DNA of 45,249 bases from JBBATK01 sp044228285 (GTDB taxonomy: Bacteria > Bacteroidota > Ignavibacteria > Kapaibacteriales > NICIL-2), in the NCBI GenBank assembly GCA_044228285.1, contig JBGAVD010000011.1:1-45249 (forward strand). The letters run 5' to 3'. Below, one piece after another: positions 26,061-35,500 of the stretch. Positions within the stretch are counted from its first letter, which is position 1. Each line of letters begins with the position of its first letter. The translations under genes and the position numbers were made by a program. Under the pieces are notes generated by a model. The model was not told where the DNA came from. It saw only the letters and a list, made by a program, of their open reading frames with translations, and did no database searches.

Positions 26061-27989
26061 ATGCTGGGACGGTATGATGTAATCGTCATCGGCGGAGGCC
26101 ATGCGGGTATCGAGGCTTCTGTTGCTGCCGCTCGGATGGGCTGTTCCACGTTACTTGTATCACAGGACTTCTATAGTATTGGACGCCTTTCCTGTAATCC
26201 GTCAATAGGTGGGAGTGCTAAGGGACACTTGGTTCGGGAGATTGATGCTCTTGGAGGTCAAATGCCGTTCATAGCGGATCGCAGTGGTTTGCTGTTTAAG
26301 ATGTTGAACCGATCAAAGGGTCCTGCCGTTTGGTCGCCACGATCACAGAACGACAAAGACCTGTATCCATTATATGCTCAACAACTGCTTTCGAGAACAA
26401 AAAACCTTACCGTGGCTTACGAGACAGTTGATGAGATAGTAATTGATCACGATACTGTCGTCGGAGTACGAACGGAATCTGGAGAGAACATTCGATGCTC
26501 GTGTGTAGTCCTGTGTTCAGGCACTTTCCTCAATGGTGTTTTACACACAGGAAAAGAGCAACGAAGTGGTGGTAGAATAGGAGAGAATGCCTCAACAAGC
26601 ATTTCTGATTTACTCAATAGTTACGGCTTAGAACGAGGACGACTAAAGACAGGAACTCCACCAAGGATTTTTGCTGAGTCAATCGACTACTCGAAAACAG
26701 AAGTCACGAGAGGTGATGATCAGCCGCAACCATTTTCAAGACATTCCTTGTCAGTGCGAAATACTATGTGCTGCTACATGACTCACACTCATGTCGGCAC
26801 TCACGAAATTTTGCAACAGGGTTTTGCAGACTCTCCCATGTACAGCGGAAGAATCACAGGAGCCGGACCGAGATACTGTCCGTCAATTGAAGACAAAATT
26901 TCGAGATTCGTGGAACGCAGTTCTCATCAAATTGTTCTCGAACCAGAAGGACTTTCCACAAACACAGTCTACGTAAACGGCTTTTCCACAAGTCTTCCAG
27001 CAGATGTTCAGCTACGTGCATTACGTACTATTCCAGGGTTGGAAGCCTGCCAAATCCAAAGACTCGGCTACGCAGTCGAGTACGATTTCTTCTTTCCTTA
27101 TCAACTCAGACATAGTCTGGAGTCGAAAGCAGTAGCTGGACTGTTCTTCGCAGGTCAAATCAATGGAACATCAGGATACGAAGAAGCGGCCTCACAAGGT
27201 TTGGTCGCCGGAATAAATGCAGCTCATCGAGTGTTCCACAGAGGACCATTTACACTCTCAAGATCAGACTCATATATCGGAGTGATGATCGATGATTTGG
27301 TAAACAAGAATACAGAAGAACCATATCGAGTGTTCACGTCACTCGCTGAATACAGATTGATACTCCGACAAGACAACGCAGATGAACGACTTTTAGAGAA
27401 AGGTCACGAAATTGGTCTTATCAACACCCAAGATCTAGAGAAATTCAATGTAAATACCTTACACAAAAAACACTTACGTGATTTTTGCGACACACATAAG
27501 TTGACTATCCCTACTCTGAATGAAATAGAACAACAGAATAGCAGAGAGGCAGAGAAAGTGCAGAACGCTGGACAAGAAAAATCGACAAGCTCAGACAAGA
27601 CTCAGCGAAACACAACGGAAAGTAAATCGATAACCGAACTGGCGAAGAGACCAGAAGTAGATCTGGCAGAGATCTTGAATGTCGTTTTTGATGGGTCAGA
27701 AGAGGAACCAGATTTCTTGAGACAAGAAATAATTCAGAGCGTCGCCTTCGATATCAAGTATGAAGGTTACGTGAAACGTATGAAACTAGACATCGAGCAA
27801 TTCAGAAAAGCGGAGCGAAAACAGATTCCTCTCGACTTCGACTTCACGAAAGTTAACTCGCTCTCGACCGAAGCTCTGCAGAAACTCAAACGCATCCGAC
27901 CTGAAACAATCGGGCAGGCAAGTCGCATCGCTGGGGTGTCGGCGACTGATATCTCAATACTCACTCTCTATCTGACGAAATCCTCATAG
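26061..27989 (+). CDS. mnmG: tRNA uridine-5-carboxymethylaminomethyl(34) synthesis enzyme
   Basis: This FAD enzyme partners MnmE in wobble-uridine modification. The N terminus Y-D-V-I-V-I-G-G-G-H-A-G-I-E-A is the dinucleotide-binding motif, followed by S-C-N-P-S-I-G-G-S-A-K-G and L-K-T-G-T-P-P-R, both family hallmarks; Q-I-N-G-T-S-G-Y-E-E-A-A-S-Q-G completes the FAD site. It is about 642 residues with ATG at 26061, slightly longer than the usual ~620-630. The extra residues lie in a polar stretch rich in Ser/Thr/Lys/Gln at about 27545-27625, just before R-P-E-V-D-L. The upstream frame (to 25995) has no family match. It is in the same direction as mnmE but separated by repeat island 2, so it probably has its own promoter. 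Confidence 0.95.
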   Translation: MLGRYDVIVIGGGHAGIEASVAAARMGCSTLLVSQDFYSIGRLSCNPSIGGSAKGHLVREIDALGGQMPFIADRSGLLFKMLNRSKGPAVWSPRSQNDKDLYPLYAQQLLSRTKNLTVAYETVDEIVIDHDTVVGVRTESGENIRCSCVVLCSGTFLNGVLHTGKEQRSGGRIGENASTSISDLLNSYGLERGRLKTGTPPRIFAESIDYSKTEVTRGDDQPQPFSRHSLSVRNTMCCYMTHTHVGTHEILQQGFADSPMYSGRITGAGPRYCPSIEDKISRFVERSSHQIVLEPEGLSTNTVYVNGFSTSLPADVQLRALRTIPGLEACQIQRLGYAVEYDFFFPYQLRHSLESKAVAGLFFAGQINGTSGYEEAASQGLVAGINAAHRVFHRGPFTLSRSDSYIGVMIDDLVNKNTEEPYRVFTSLAEYRLILRQDNADERLLEKGHEIGLINTQDLEKFNVNTLHKKHLRDFCDTHKLTIPTLNEIEQQNSREAEKVQNAGQEKSTSSDKTQRNTTESKSITELAKRPEVDLAEILNVVFDGSEEEPDFLRQEIIQSVAFDIKYEGYVKRMKLDIEQFRKAERKQIPLDFDFTKVNSLSTEALQKLKRIRPETIGQASRIAGVSATDISILTLYLTKSS

Positions 27990-28928
27990 TTCTGTAGATC
28001 TTCACACTATGTGTATAACTCTGTATGAATGTGGATCTAGTATATAGTATCTAACTCAGGTTCAATCACTTAGAGCGAATGAGAATAAGGAAAACACTGC
28101 AGAGCTCAATTCCCTTCCCAATTCTAATTTCCATGATTGACTTCTCAAAAATCCTACAGTAAGAGCTGAAGTCTTACAACAACTACGCAGGTGTGCAACC
28201 GTAAGACAGTACTACAGAAGTTGCAGAGCATTAAGCCATTCATGATCTTGATTCTAATCTCCTACTGATACAAATTCTAATCAACGCCGCAACAACTTTG
28301 CATAAGAGAAGTGGAACAGCACGCGAAACTCGTATGTTTAAGTAATCCATAAACTTAGGTCGATTGCAACAAAACCGTAGACTCAGGAGAAACGCACTAG
28401 ACAGTTATAAAGAAGTAGTGCACTCCAGCCAGAAGAGAAAAGTCTCAAGCGTCGAAAATGAGAGAAGGCGGATGTGAACGACTCCGTAGAATAGTGCTCA
28501 GAAGTGTCGAAAAATATTCCTTAGCCTTCAACAAGAACAGATACACGCTATCCCGTAATTTGCATTCAGAATTGAGCATGAGGCGGAGCGAAGCGAAGCC
28601 ATGGTAAAAATCACCTTCTGCAGTTTCTGCACGTGAAGAGACTAAACGAGACGGTGTAGACCCTTTAAAAAGAAAATGTGGATTTCTCATTCATTCAATA
28701 CTCTCTAATACTATATCCTGTGGAAATGTTGACAACCCTTTAGGATGAATGAATCCAACTACATGCAGAAATCACTAATCCACATTTTTCGAGAGCTCGG
28801 AGAGCACAACTAAGTTTTACACTGTAGGACGATGTCCGACATGGCTCTATTCACACAGGTATGGCATGGTTTTCCACAAAAGTGTGGATTATGCACAAGA
28901 AGAGATTTCCACATACAAAAGGCCTAAA
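27990..28928. other. Long non-coding region with DnaA-box-like cluster; possible replication origin
   Basis: No supported gene lies here. Exact matches to the DnaA-box pattern TTWTNCACA occur at 28010-28018 (minus), 28870-28878 and 28889-28897, and one more at 29052-29060 inside the next gene. One- or two-mismatch relatives lie at 28677, 28719, 28776, 28883 and 28905. Eight of these fall within about 385 bases (28677-29060). In several bacteria the origin lies beside mnmG (gidA), so this is a candidate oriC. I saw no obvious AT-rich unwinding element or strand switch of genes, and isolated boxes occur elsewhere (for example 44980-44988), so the call is tentative. Confidence 0.35.
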
Positions 28929-29696
28929 ATGATCAGAAAACACATAGAAGGACCAATTGCAACAATAGAACTTGCAAGTCCGAATACAAGAAACGCATTG
29001 GGACCAGAAATGCTTGGTGCGATAGCAGAAGCGATGCGGGAACTGAACGCGTTATCCACAATACGTGTAATAGTTATAGCAGCAGAAGGTAAAGCCTTCT
29101 GTGCGGGGGCAAACTTGAAGTATTTGCAGCAGATTCGGGAGTCGGATCCGATGTCGAATCTCAGCGACTCACAGTTCATGAGGGAGTGTTTTCAACTAAT
29201 CTACCAATCTCCAAAGATCACCATTGCCAAAGTACATGGCGATGCAATTGCTGGTGGATGTGGATTAGCAACGGTGTGTGACTATATAATAGCGGCGGAT
29301 AAAGCCCGTTTTGGCTTTACAGAAGTCGCAATTGGATTCGTTCCAGCGATCGTTGGAGTCTACGCGCAACGAAAGATTGGTGAGAATCGAGCACGACACA
29401 TGTTGTTACGCGCACATTTGATGTCTGCCACTGAAGCCCGCGAGGAAGGACTGGTGTATAAAGTGGTTTCTGCAGAAGATTTAGACACGACTGTCAACAA
29501 TTTGGCCGAAGAGCTGTCTAAACACCCAGCTAGCTCGATTGAGCTAACGAAAAAACTACTTGTCCATATAAACGAGATGGACGTAAATTCTGCACTGGAC
29601 TACGCTACAACGCTGAATGCATTCTCTCGTCAGACACCAGCATTCAGAAATGGCATAGATTCGATGATTTCACGAATATCAGGAGACAAAAAGTGA
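28929..29696 (+). CDS. Enoyl-CoA hydratase/isomerase family protein
   Basis: The 255-residue crotonase-fold protein hydrates or isomerises acyl-CoA thioesters. The two oxyanion-hole segments are F-C-A-G-A-N-L-K-Y and G-D-A-I-A-G-G-C-G-L-A, and the acid/base Glu appears in F-T-E-V-A-I-G-F-V-P. A second catalytic glutamate is not obvious, which is common in isomerases and methylglutaconyl-CoA hydratase-like members. The likely ATG is at 28929 (M-I-R-K-H-I-E-G-P); the frame goes back to 28866 through the DnaA-box-like cluster. Its stop overlaps the next gene's GTG start (GTGA), implying co-translation with the OmpA-like protein. Confidence 0.88.
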   Translation: MIRKHIEGPIATIELASPNTRNALGPEMLGAIAEAMRELNALSTIRVIVIAAEGKAFCAGANLKYLQQIRESDPMSNLSDSQFMRECFQLIYQSPKITIAKVHGDAIAGGCGLATVCDYIIAADKARFGFTEVAIGFVPAIVGVYAQRKIGENRARHMLLRAHLMSATEAREEGLVYKVVSAEDLDTTVNNLAEELSKHPASSIELTKKLLVHINEMDVNSALDYATTLNAFSRQTPAFRNGIDSMISRISGDKK

Positions 29697-30481
29697 AGCA
29701 ACTATTGAGTTTTTTCTGTCTGTTTCTATTCAGCCAGGCAGCTTGGGCACAAAATGCGACTATCAACCTCAAGGGAATGGTTGTTGATGAGCGCACAAAT
29801 CAGATTATCCCCAGAGAGTTCGATGTGCAAATCACGGCAAAGAGCAGCGGAAAGAAGTACACGGTGAAAGTCAACAGCAAGTCAGGAGATTTTCTTCAAC
29901 CCTTAGCTTCGGGCGAAACCTACTTTCTCAGTTTTCAAGCCTACCATATATATAAGAAGGTGGACACCTTAGATATCCCTTCAACTTCAAAGTACCGTGA
30001 GGAAAAGCGTAACTATAAGGTTCGAAGCATTGTAGCAGGAGAGTCTATAGCGAATCTCTGTGCCTTTGAACCAGGTCAATCTGAGATTTCCCCAGCGAAC
30101 ATGGTGCAGATGCGAGAATTGTTAGAACTCATAAAACAGAACAGAGAACTTCAAGTTGTGATCTCCGTAGCTCCGGAACAAAATCCTCCGTCACCGGTAG
30201 AACCGAAGAAGCCAGCCAAGGCAGCAAAGAAAGTAACCAAAGGCAAGAAGCAGGCAGAAGTTGTTGAGACGGTTGAACCCGTAGCTGCTCCACCGAGCCC
30301 AGATGCGCTTCTGGCACAACTCAACGAAACACGTCTTACGGTTTTAAGAAAATTCTTTTCAGAAGCAAAGAACTTTGAGCTCCGAGTAAGAATTGAACAA
30401 GGTTCTCCAATGATAGCGACTGCAGGTCAAAAGAATCTCTTTGCAAAGGTCGGCGACGTAAAGAGTATTCTCGACGATTGA
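29693..30481 (+). CDS. Secreted protein with degenerate OmpA-like C-terminal domain
   Basis: The 262-residue protein starts with a Sec signal (ends near Q-A-A-W-A-Q). The first domain (about residues 22-115) looks like a carboxypeptidase-regulatory-like beta domain (L-K-G-M-V-V-D-E-R-T-N-Q-I-I-P). The next segment F-E-P-G-Q-S-E-I-S-P-A-N and the R-E-L-L-E-L-I-K helix, then L-Q-V-V-I-S-V, match the start of an OmpA peptidoglycan-binding domain. Where the G-H-T-D loop should be there is instead a Lys/Pro/Ala-rich linker of about 45 residues, after which N-E-T-R-L-T-V-L resumes the fold. Peptidoglycan binding is therefore doubtful. It starts with GTG overlapping the enoyl-CoA hydratase stop. Confidence 0.7.
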   Translation: MKQLLSFFCLFLFSQAAWAQNATINLKGMVVDERTNQIIPREFDVQITAKSSGKKYTVKVNSKSGDFLQPLASGETYFLSFQAYHIYKKVDTLDIPSTSKYREEKRNYKVRSIVAGESIANLCAFEPGQSEISPANMVQMRELLELIKQNRELQVVISVAPEQNPPSPVEPKKPAKAAKKVTKGKKQAEVVETVEPVAAPPSPDALLAQLNETRLTVLRKFFSEAKNFELRVRIEQGSPMIATAGQKNLFAKVGDVKSILDD

Positions 30482-30522
30482 TCTACAGAAGAGAAGTTAA
30501 ACTCTTCATCAAGGCAGCGAAC

Positions 30523-30539
30523 ACGATTAGTCTAATCGT
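30523..30539. promoter_or_regulatory. Perfect palindrome upstream of the cyclophilin genes
   Basis: ACGATTAG-T-CTAATCGT, 8-bp arms around one base, in the 30482-30783 gap. There is no T run on either side, so it is not an obvious terminator; a protein-binding site is possible. Confidence 0.35.
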
Positions 30540-30783
30540 TGATCAGCGTAACTGCTCGCGCACTTTCAATTAGCCTTTTTCACGAAGCCATAAAATCCTA
30601 GATTTTTTGAGTTCAATGTGATAGCGAGGATATCCACATACATATACTCACTTTCCACATCTATCTCATACGCTGAATGTTTGGTGTAGAACTCTGGTGA
30701 TCAAGCAAAAAGCTGATCAGCGTCTCTACCGAACATTCTCTCCCATTGTCTATTCTATGTTCCATAACTTTTTAAAAAACTCT

Positions 30784-31377
30784 ATGTCTCGTATACTTCT
30801 CGTTCTTTTCACACTCTTTCTCAGCTCTACTATGATTGAAGCACAATCGCAAATTCCAAATCCCAAAAAAGTCGATCGTCCACGCTATAAGATGACGGTT
30901 AAACAAGAAGGCAAAGTTTTAGGCGAGATCATCTTGGAACTTTGTCCAGATATCGCTCCAAAGCACGTTGCAAACTTCGATAGCTTAGTAAAAGTTGGCT
31001 TCTATAATGGACTCGCATTTCACCGCGTCATCCCAGGTTTCATGATTCAAGGTGGCGATCCAGCTTCAAAGGATCAACCACGCTCACGTTGGGGTACCGG
31101 AATGCCAGGTCAAACAACAGTTCCACAAGAATTTAACAAGACCCATCACGCACGTGGCATTCTCAGCGCTGCTCGTACAAGCGATCCAAATAGCGCTACC
31201 TCACAATTCTTCCTTTGCGTTGCTGATGCAGCATATCTGGACAATCAATACACCGTGTATGGTGAAGCAATCAAGGGTATGGAAGTAGCAGACAAGATTG
31301 TCAACTCTCCACGTGATGGTGCCGATAACCCATTGCAGAAGATTGAAATGTTTATTGAGAAAATCCACGGCAAGTAG
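30784..31377 (+). CDS. Secreted cyclophilin-type peptidyl-prolyl isomerase (copy 1)
   Basis: The 197-residue protein has a signal peptide (M-S-R-I-L-L-V-L-F-T-L-F-L ending at E-A-Q-S) and a cyclophilin domain: A-P-K-H-V-A-N-F, F-H-R-V-I-P-G-F-M-I-Q-G-G-D-P with the catalytic Arg, F-F-L-C-V and V-Y-G-E-A-I-K-G-M-E-V. It catalyses cis-trans isomerisation of proline bonds, probably in the periplasm. In the family, N-S-A-T-S-Q-F-F shapes the active pocket and is present. ATG at 30784 gives a regular signal peptide; the frame is open to 30697. A second copy of the same length lies 95 bases downstream. Confidence 0.93.
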   Translation: MSRILLVLFTLFLSSTMIEAQSQIPNPKKVDRPRYKMTVKQEGKVLGEIILELCPDIAPKHVANFDSLVKVGFYNGLAFHRVIPGFMIQGGDPASKDQPRSRWGTGMPGQTTVPQEFNKTHHARGILSAARTSDPNSATSQFFLCVADAAYLDNQYTVYGEAIKGMEVADKIVNSPRDGADNPLQKIEMFIEKIHGK

Positions 31378-31472
31378 TGCGTGTGTCTACTCGTCACAAC
31401 AACAGTAGACAGCTCGCGCAACTCCTACAATATTCTTAGTAATATTCACACCAGATCACCACACAAAACTCT

Positions 31473-32066
31473 ATGCGAATATCAACGTTCCATCTTGCGC
31501 TAACAGCGCTGTGCATTCTCAGCACAGCGTTGACAGCTCAAAACACCTTTGATCCGATCGATCTCCAATCAAAACCACAATACAGCATCAGTGTTCGTGT
31601 TGCGGGTGAAAACATTGGTAGCATGATCGTTGAGTTGAATCCTAAGGTTGCGCCTAAGCATGTGCGCAATTTTGATAGTCTTGTTGCCCTTCGTTTTTAT
31701 GATAGCACCCTCTTTCATCGTATTATTCCTGGGTTCATGATCCAGGGTGGCGATCCAGGGACAAAAACGAAACCGCGTGACAAGTGGGGTATGCCAGACT
31801 CTACACTGCGGAGAATACCAGCAGAGTTTAACGAGATGCACCATCTTCGTGGAACTTTATCTGCTGCTCGTGGACGCGATGTAAACAGCGCAACAACTCA
31901 ATTCTTCATTTGTGTAGAGGATCGTCCAGACCTCGATGGTCAATACTCGGTGTTTGGGACAGTGATTAGTGGAATGGAAGTGGCAGACAAGATTGTTGAA
32001 CTTTCAAGAGATGAACGCGACCGACCTGTGGAGCGTGTTGAGATGATGATTGTTCGTACAAAGTAA
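31473..32066 (+). CDS. Secreted cyclophilin-type peptidyl-prolyl isomerase (copy 2)
   Basis: The 197-residue paralogue of the upstream gene has a signal peptide ending near T-A-L-T-A-Q. The domain shows A-P-K-H-V-R-N-F, F-H-R-I-I-P-G-F-M-I-Q-G-G-D-P, N-S-A-T-T-Q-F-F-I-C-V and V-F-G-T-V-I-S-G-M-E-V-A. Equal length and collinear motifs point to a tandem duplication, but the two have diverged clearly at the protein level. A bidirectional terminator lies 80 bases after the stop. Confidence 0.93.
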   Translation: MRISTFHLALTALCILSTALTAQNTFDPIDLQSKPQYSISVRVAGENIGSMIVELNPKVAPKHVRNFDSLVALRFYDSTLFHRIIPGFMIQGGDPGTKTKPRDKWGMPDSTLRRIPAEFNEMHHLRGTLSAARGRDVNSATTQFFICVEDRPDLDGQYSVFGTVISGMEVADKIVELSRDERDRPVERVEMMIVRTK

Positions 32067-32124
32067 CACACTGGTCTTCAGAACACAGCACTCAGATGTC
32101 GATTGAAAGGCCAATAATCTATGA

Positions 32125-32189
32125 CTGATTATCATACACAAGGCACAAAAAAACCGGGACAAGCCCGGTTTTTTTATGCCATGAACCTT
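32125..32189. terminator. Bidirectional terminator, first copy of a duplicated block
   Basis: AAAAAAACCGGG (32147-32158) pairs with CCCGGTTTTTTT (32164-32175) around ACAAG, a strong stem with A and T runs on either side, suitable for both strands. The surrounding 65 bases recur identically at 32290-32354. It would terminate the second cyclophilin gene and perhaps transcripts from the minus-strand surface protein gene. Confidence 0.88.
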
Positions 32190-32289
32190 CGACGACTTCT
32201 GAACTCGCACTACAGGTCCAAACCTCCGTGCATACACAGCTAATGTCAACAACGCACAACAGTGGATTGAAAATGCCAAAATTCTCTAT

Positions 32290-32354
32290 CTGATTATCAT
32301 ACACAAGGCACAAAAAAACCGGGACAAGCCCGGTTTTTTTATGCCATGAACCTT
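32290..32354. terminator. Bidirectional terminator, second copy of a duplicated block
   Basis: An identical 65-base block 165 bases after the first (hairpin arms 32312-32323 and 32329-32340). The similarity continues for about 50 bases further with several changes. The pair lies between convergent genes. Confidence 0.88.
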
Positions 32355-32542
32355 ATACTACTTCTGAGCTCGCACAACAGATCCACACCTTTGCACAGAC
32401 TATGGAGTAATCAAGTGCAAGACGTCTTATAGCTACATAGTCGACCCCTGAACAATTAGATCGAAGTAATCCAAATGTATACCTACAACAAGAAGCACGA
32501 AGCACATCTTACGAGTAAGTATAGCTCAACACAAGGTACGTT

Positions 32543-35500
32543 CTAACGTCGCAACAGTTTACGCACATCAACGCGGGTATTATCGAAGCAGATATGCACA
32601 AAGTATGCTCCAGCTGCAATGTGTCCGAGATCAAAGCGGTAAGCTCGCAGCGCTGTTGGACTATGAAACTCTCTTGAGAACACTTCGCGTCCAGTTTCAT
32701 CGCGAAGCACAACGAGTGCACTACGAGAGAACTCAACGGTCGACCGAACGCTAAAGAACTCTTCAACAGGATTTGGTTCAATTTGTACTGAAGCTATACT
32801 TGCATCATTCGACTCTACCGTTACGACGATAGGGCTACACTCAAGTTCACTCTTACAGCCATTCGTGTCAATCAAACGAACGCAATAGCGGCCTGAGTTC
32901 TGTGCTGTGTACTCAGAGCTTGTGGCACCATTTATGACTACATTATCAGCATACCACTCGTATCGTGATGCAGGTACATTACAACGTAGAGTATTACCAA
33001 CGATAATTAATGTCGGTTGAGCAGGCTGAGAATGTTGTGAAATATGAAGAGTATCAGATACACCAGAACAAGTGCCGGAGTTAACCAATACGGTGTAAGC
33101 ACCGTCCTCGGATACTTCAAGACTCTGAGAATTCGAACCAATAGGTGTGCCATTGCGGCGCCACTGATACGAAGTATAGCCTGAAGATGTAGAGAGCGTG
33201 ATCTTTTCACCACGACAGAAGAACTGAGAACCAGTACTACTCGAGAGACTTGGGTGAAGCTGATCGGATATACGAACTATATACTGCGTGCTTGAGCTAC
33301 AACCCAAAGAACTTGTTTCACGAAGAACTAATGTGTCAACACCACTTCGTGTCCAAAGAACCTGCAAACTATGTGAGGTTGTATCACTCACGCTACCAAG
33401 CCTTGGACGATTCCAAGCATAGCTATTTGCTCCAACTTTCGGTACAGAGTACGAGGCGTTATAGCCAACACAAGCAGCATCAACCCCGCTAATACTTGGG
33501 TTAGGTATAGGTTCTACATTGATCCCCAATGAAACTTCTTTCGTACAACCATTGCTTGAAGTCTCAATAACGCGAACACTATCATTACCACTTGAGTTAA
33601 AGCGCAAACGAATAGTGCTCTTTCCGGTATCACCAACTACAACAGCTGAAGAAGGAATTATCCATTGGTAGTTAGAGCCGGCATTTTCTGTACAAGAGAA
33701 GAGTTGCTCTGATTGATGACAAAGGCGTGTTGGGCCATTGACGCTTGGTTGAGGACTTGACTTTACGTTGACTTTGAGAGAAGACATTGAGGTACAACCG
33801 AAGGAGTTGGAAACCTTCACAACAACAGAATCAGAGCCGGTCGTATTCCAGTGAATGGTAACACCAGAAGGGTTGGAGTTGGAACCAATAATAGAACCTA
33901 ACTTCGGTTGTTGCCACTCAACACTAGCACCAGAGCTCAGTGAGGATGCAGAGAATATCTGAGTTCTTGATTGACACAATTCCGATGGCCCAGCAACTCC
34001 AGCAGTTGGAACGGCGCCGACATTAACCACCAAGAAGCGATCGATAGTACAACCACGAACATTGGTTTCGCTCATGTGAACGGTGTCTTTCGCTACACCA
34101 GTCCAACGGATCGAAATTGACCCAGCAGAACTATCACCAACAATTGTTCCATTACTTGGCTTGAACCATCGATACACACTTCCAGGTGTGGTCGCAGAAA
34201 TTCTATAACTACCTTCACTTTGAACACATACAACAGTATCACCGCTAATGGTGGTTGTAGGGGAAGCGTAGATGGTATAGGAACTCATAGGAGAACTTGC
34301 GGAGCATCCATTCGGATCTACGACTGTGAGTTGGGCTTGAAACGAACCAACAGTTTTAAACACAATGGTGCGAGTAGTGTCGTTAGTACTCCATCGATAA
34401 GAGCTCATGGAAGGAGGTCCACTGAGTACAATACTATCACCAGTACACGCAACGTTCTTCGAAGCAGTTACCGTGGCGAGAGGTACAGCTTTAATCGTAA
34501 TAAAATTTGTAATTGTAAGTGAATCCGTTCCGTAGCTATTGCTCACAACAAGTGTGACGGGATATTGTCCTGCACTTGCATAACTCACAACAGGATTGAC
34601 ATCAGTGGAGCTAGCAGGTGTTGCGCCTGGCATTGACCAAAAACGACTTGTAGCACCATTGGTAGAGTTATCGCGAAGAGTAAGCGTATCATTAGCACAG
34701 ACGGAAACGCGTGAAGCAGAAAACTGAGCATGCGGACCATCATTGTACAGATCACCTTGCCATGCACCACGTCCATAGGTTCCGGCGCGAAGCTTTGCAG
34801 TGGGGGCATAGATATCAAGATCATTCACGCGAACATTAGGGAGACCGTCGTCGAAAGTAATCCAATCCGACATCAAGTTGTTGCGATAGTAGATACCGAT
34901 GTCGGTACCAATGTATAGTCCATTATTCGAATTACCTTCATACAGTGCGCAGTTAATAGGAACATTTGGAAGAGAGCCAGAAATGTTAGTCCACGATGTT
35001 CCGCCATTTGTGCTCTTGAACACCTTCGATCCACTCGTCCAACTACTAACACATGCGATAAGAGTATCTGGTCCTTGCGGGTGAATGATTACTCGACTTA
35101 GGCTATTAGGTAAACTACCCTTAATACTCGTCCATGTTGTACCACTGTTCGTTGTGCGGAACAACTGACTGGAGTTACCGATGACGATAGAATTCGCGTC
35201 AGATCGAGAAACATCCAAGTAGGTAGCATTGCTCGATAGACCAGAAGTACCAAGGGTCGACCAGGCTGAACCCTGATTAGTGGATTTGTACACGTTCGTG
35301 TACGCCAAGTAAACATTGTTAGATGCATCCAGTACAATAGGAGTAACCCAAGCGCCAGTACTACCCTTTCCTGAGGGAGTGATCGTTGAGAAAGAAGTTC
35401 CGCTGTTCGTAGAGCGACCGAAGTTTCCATTCTGCGATGATGCATAGAGGATAGCATGATTACTTTGGTCCGTCGCGTTATCCATACCATCACCTCCATA

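Noticed and set aside
28445..28690. 81-codon minus-strand frame in the mnmG downstream region
   Set aside because: No family resemblance, no ribosome binding site, and it overlaps the DnaA-box-like cluster.
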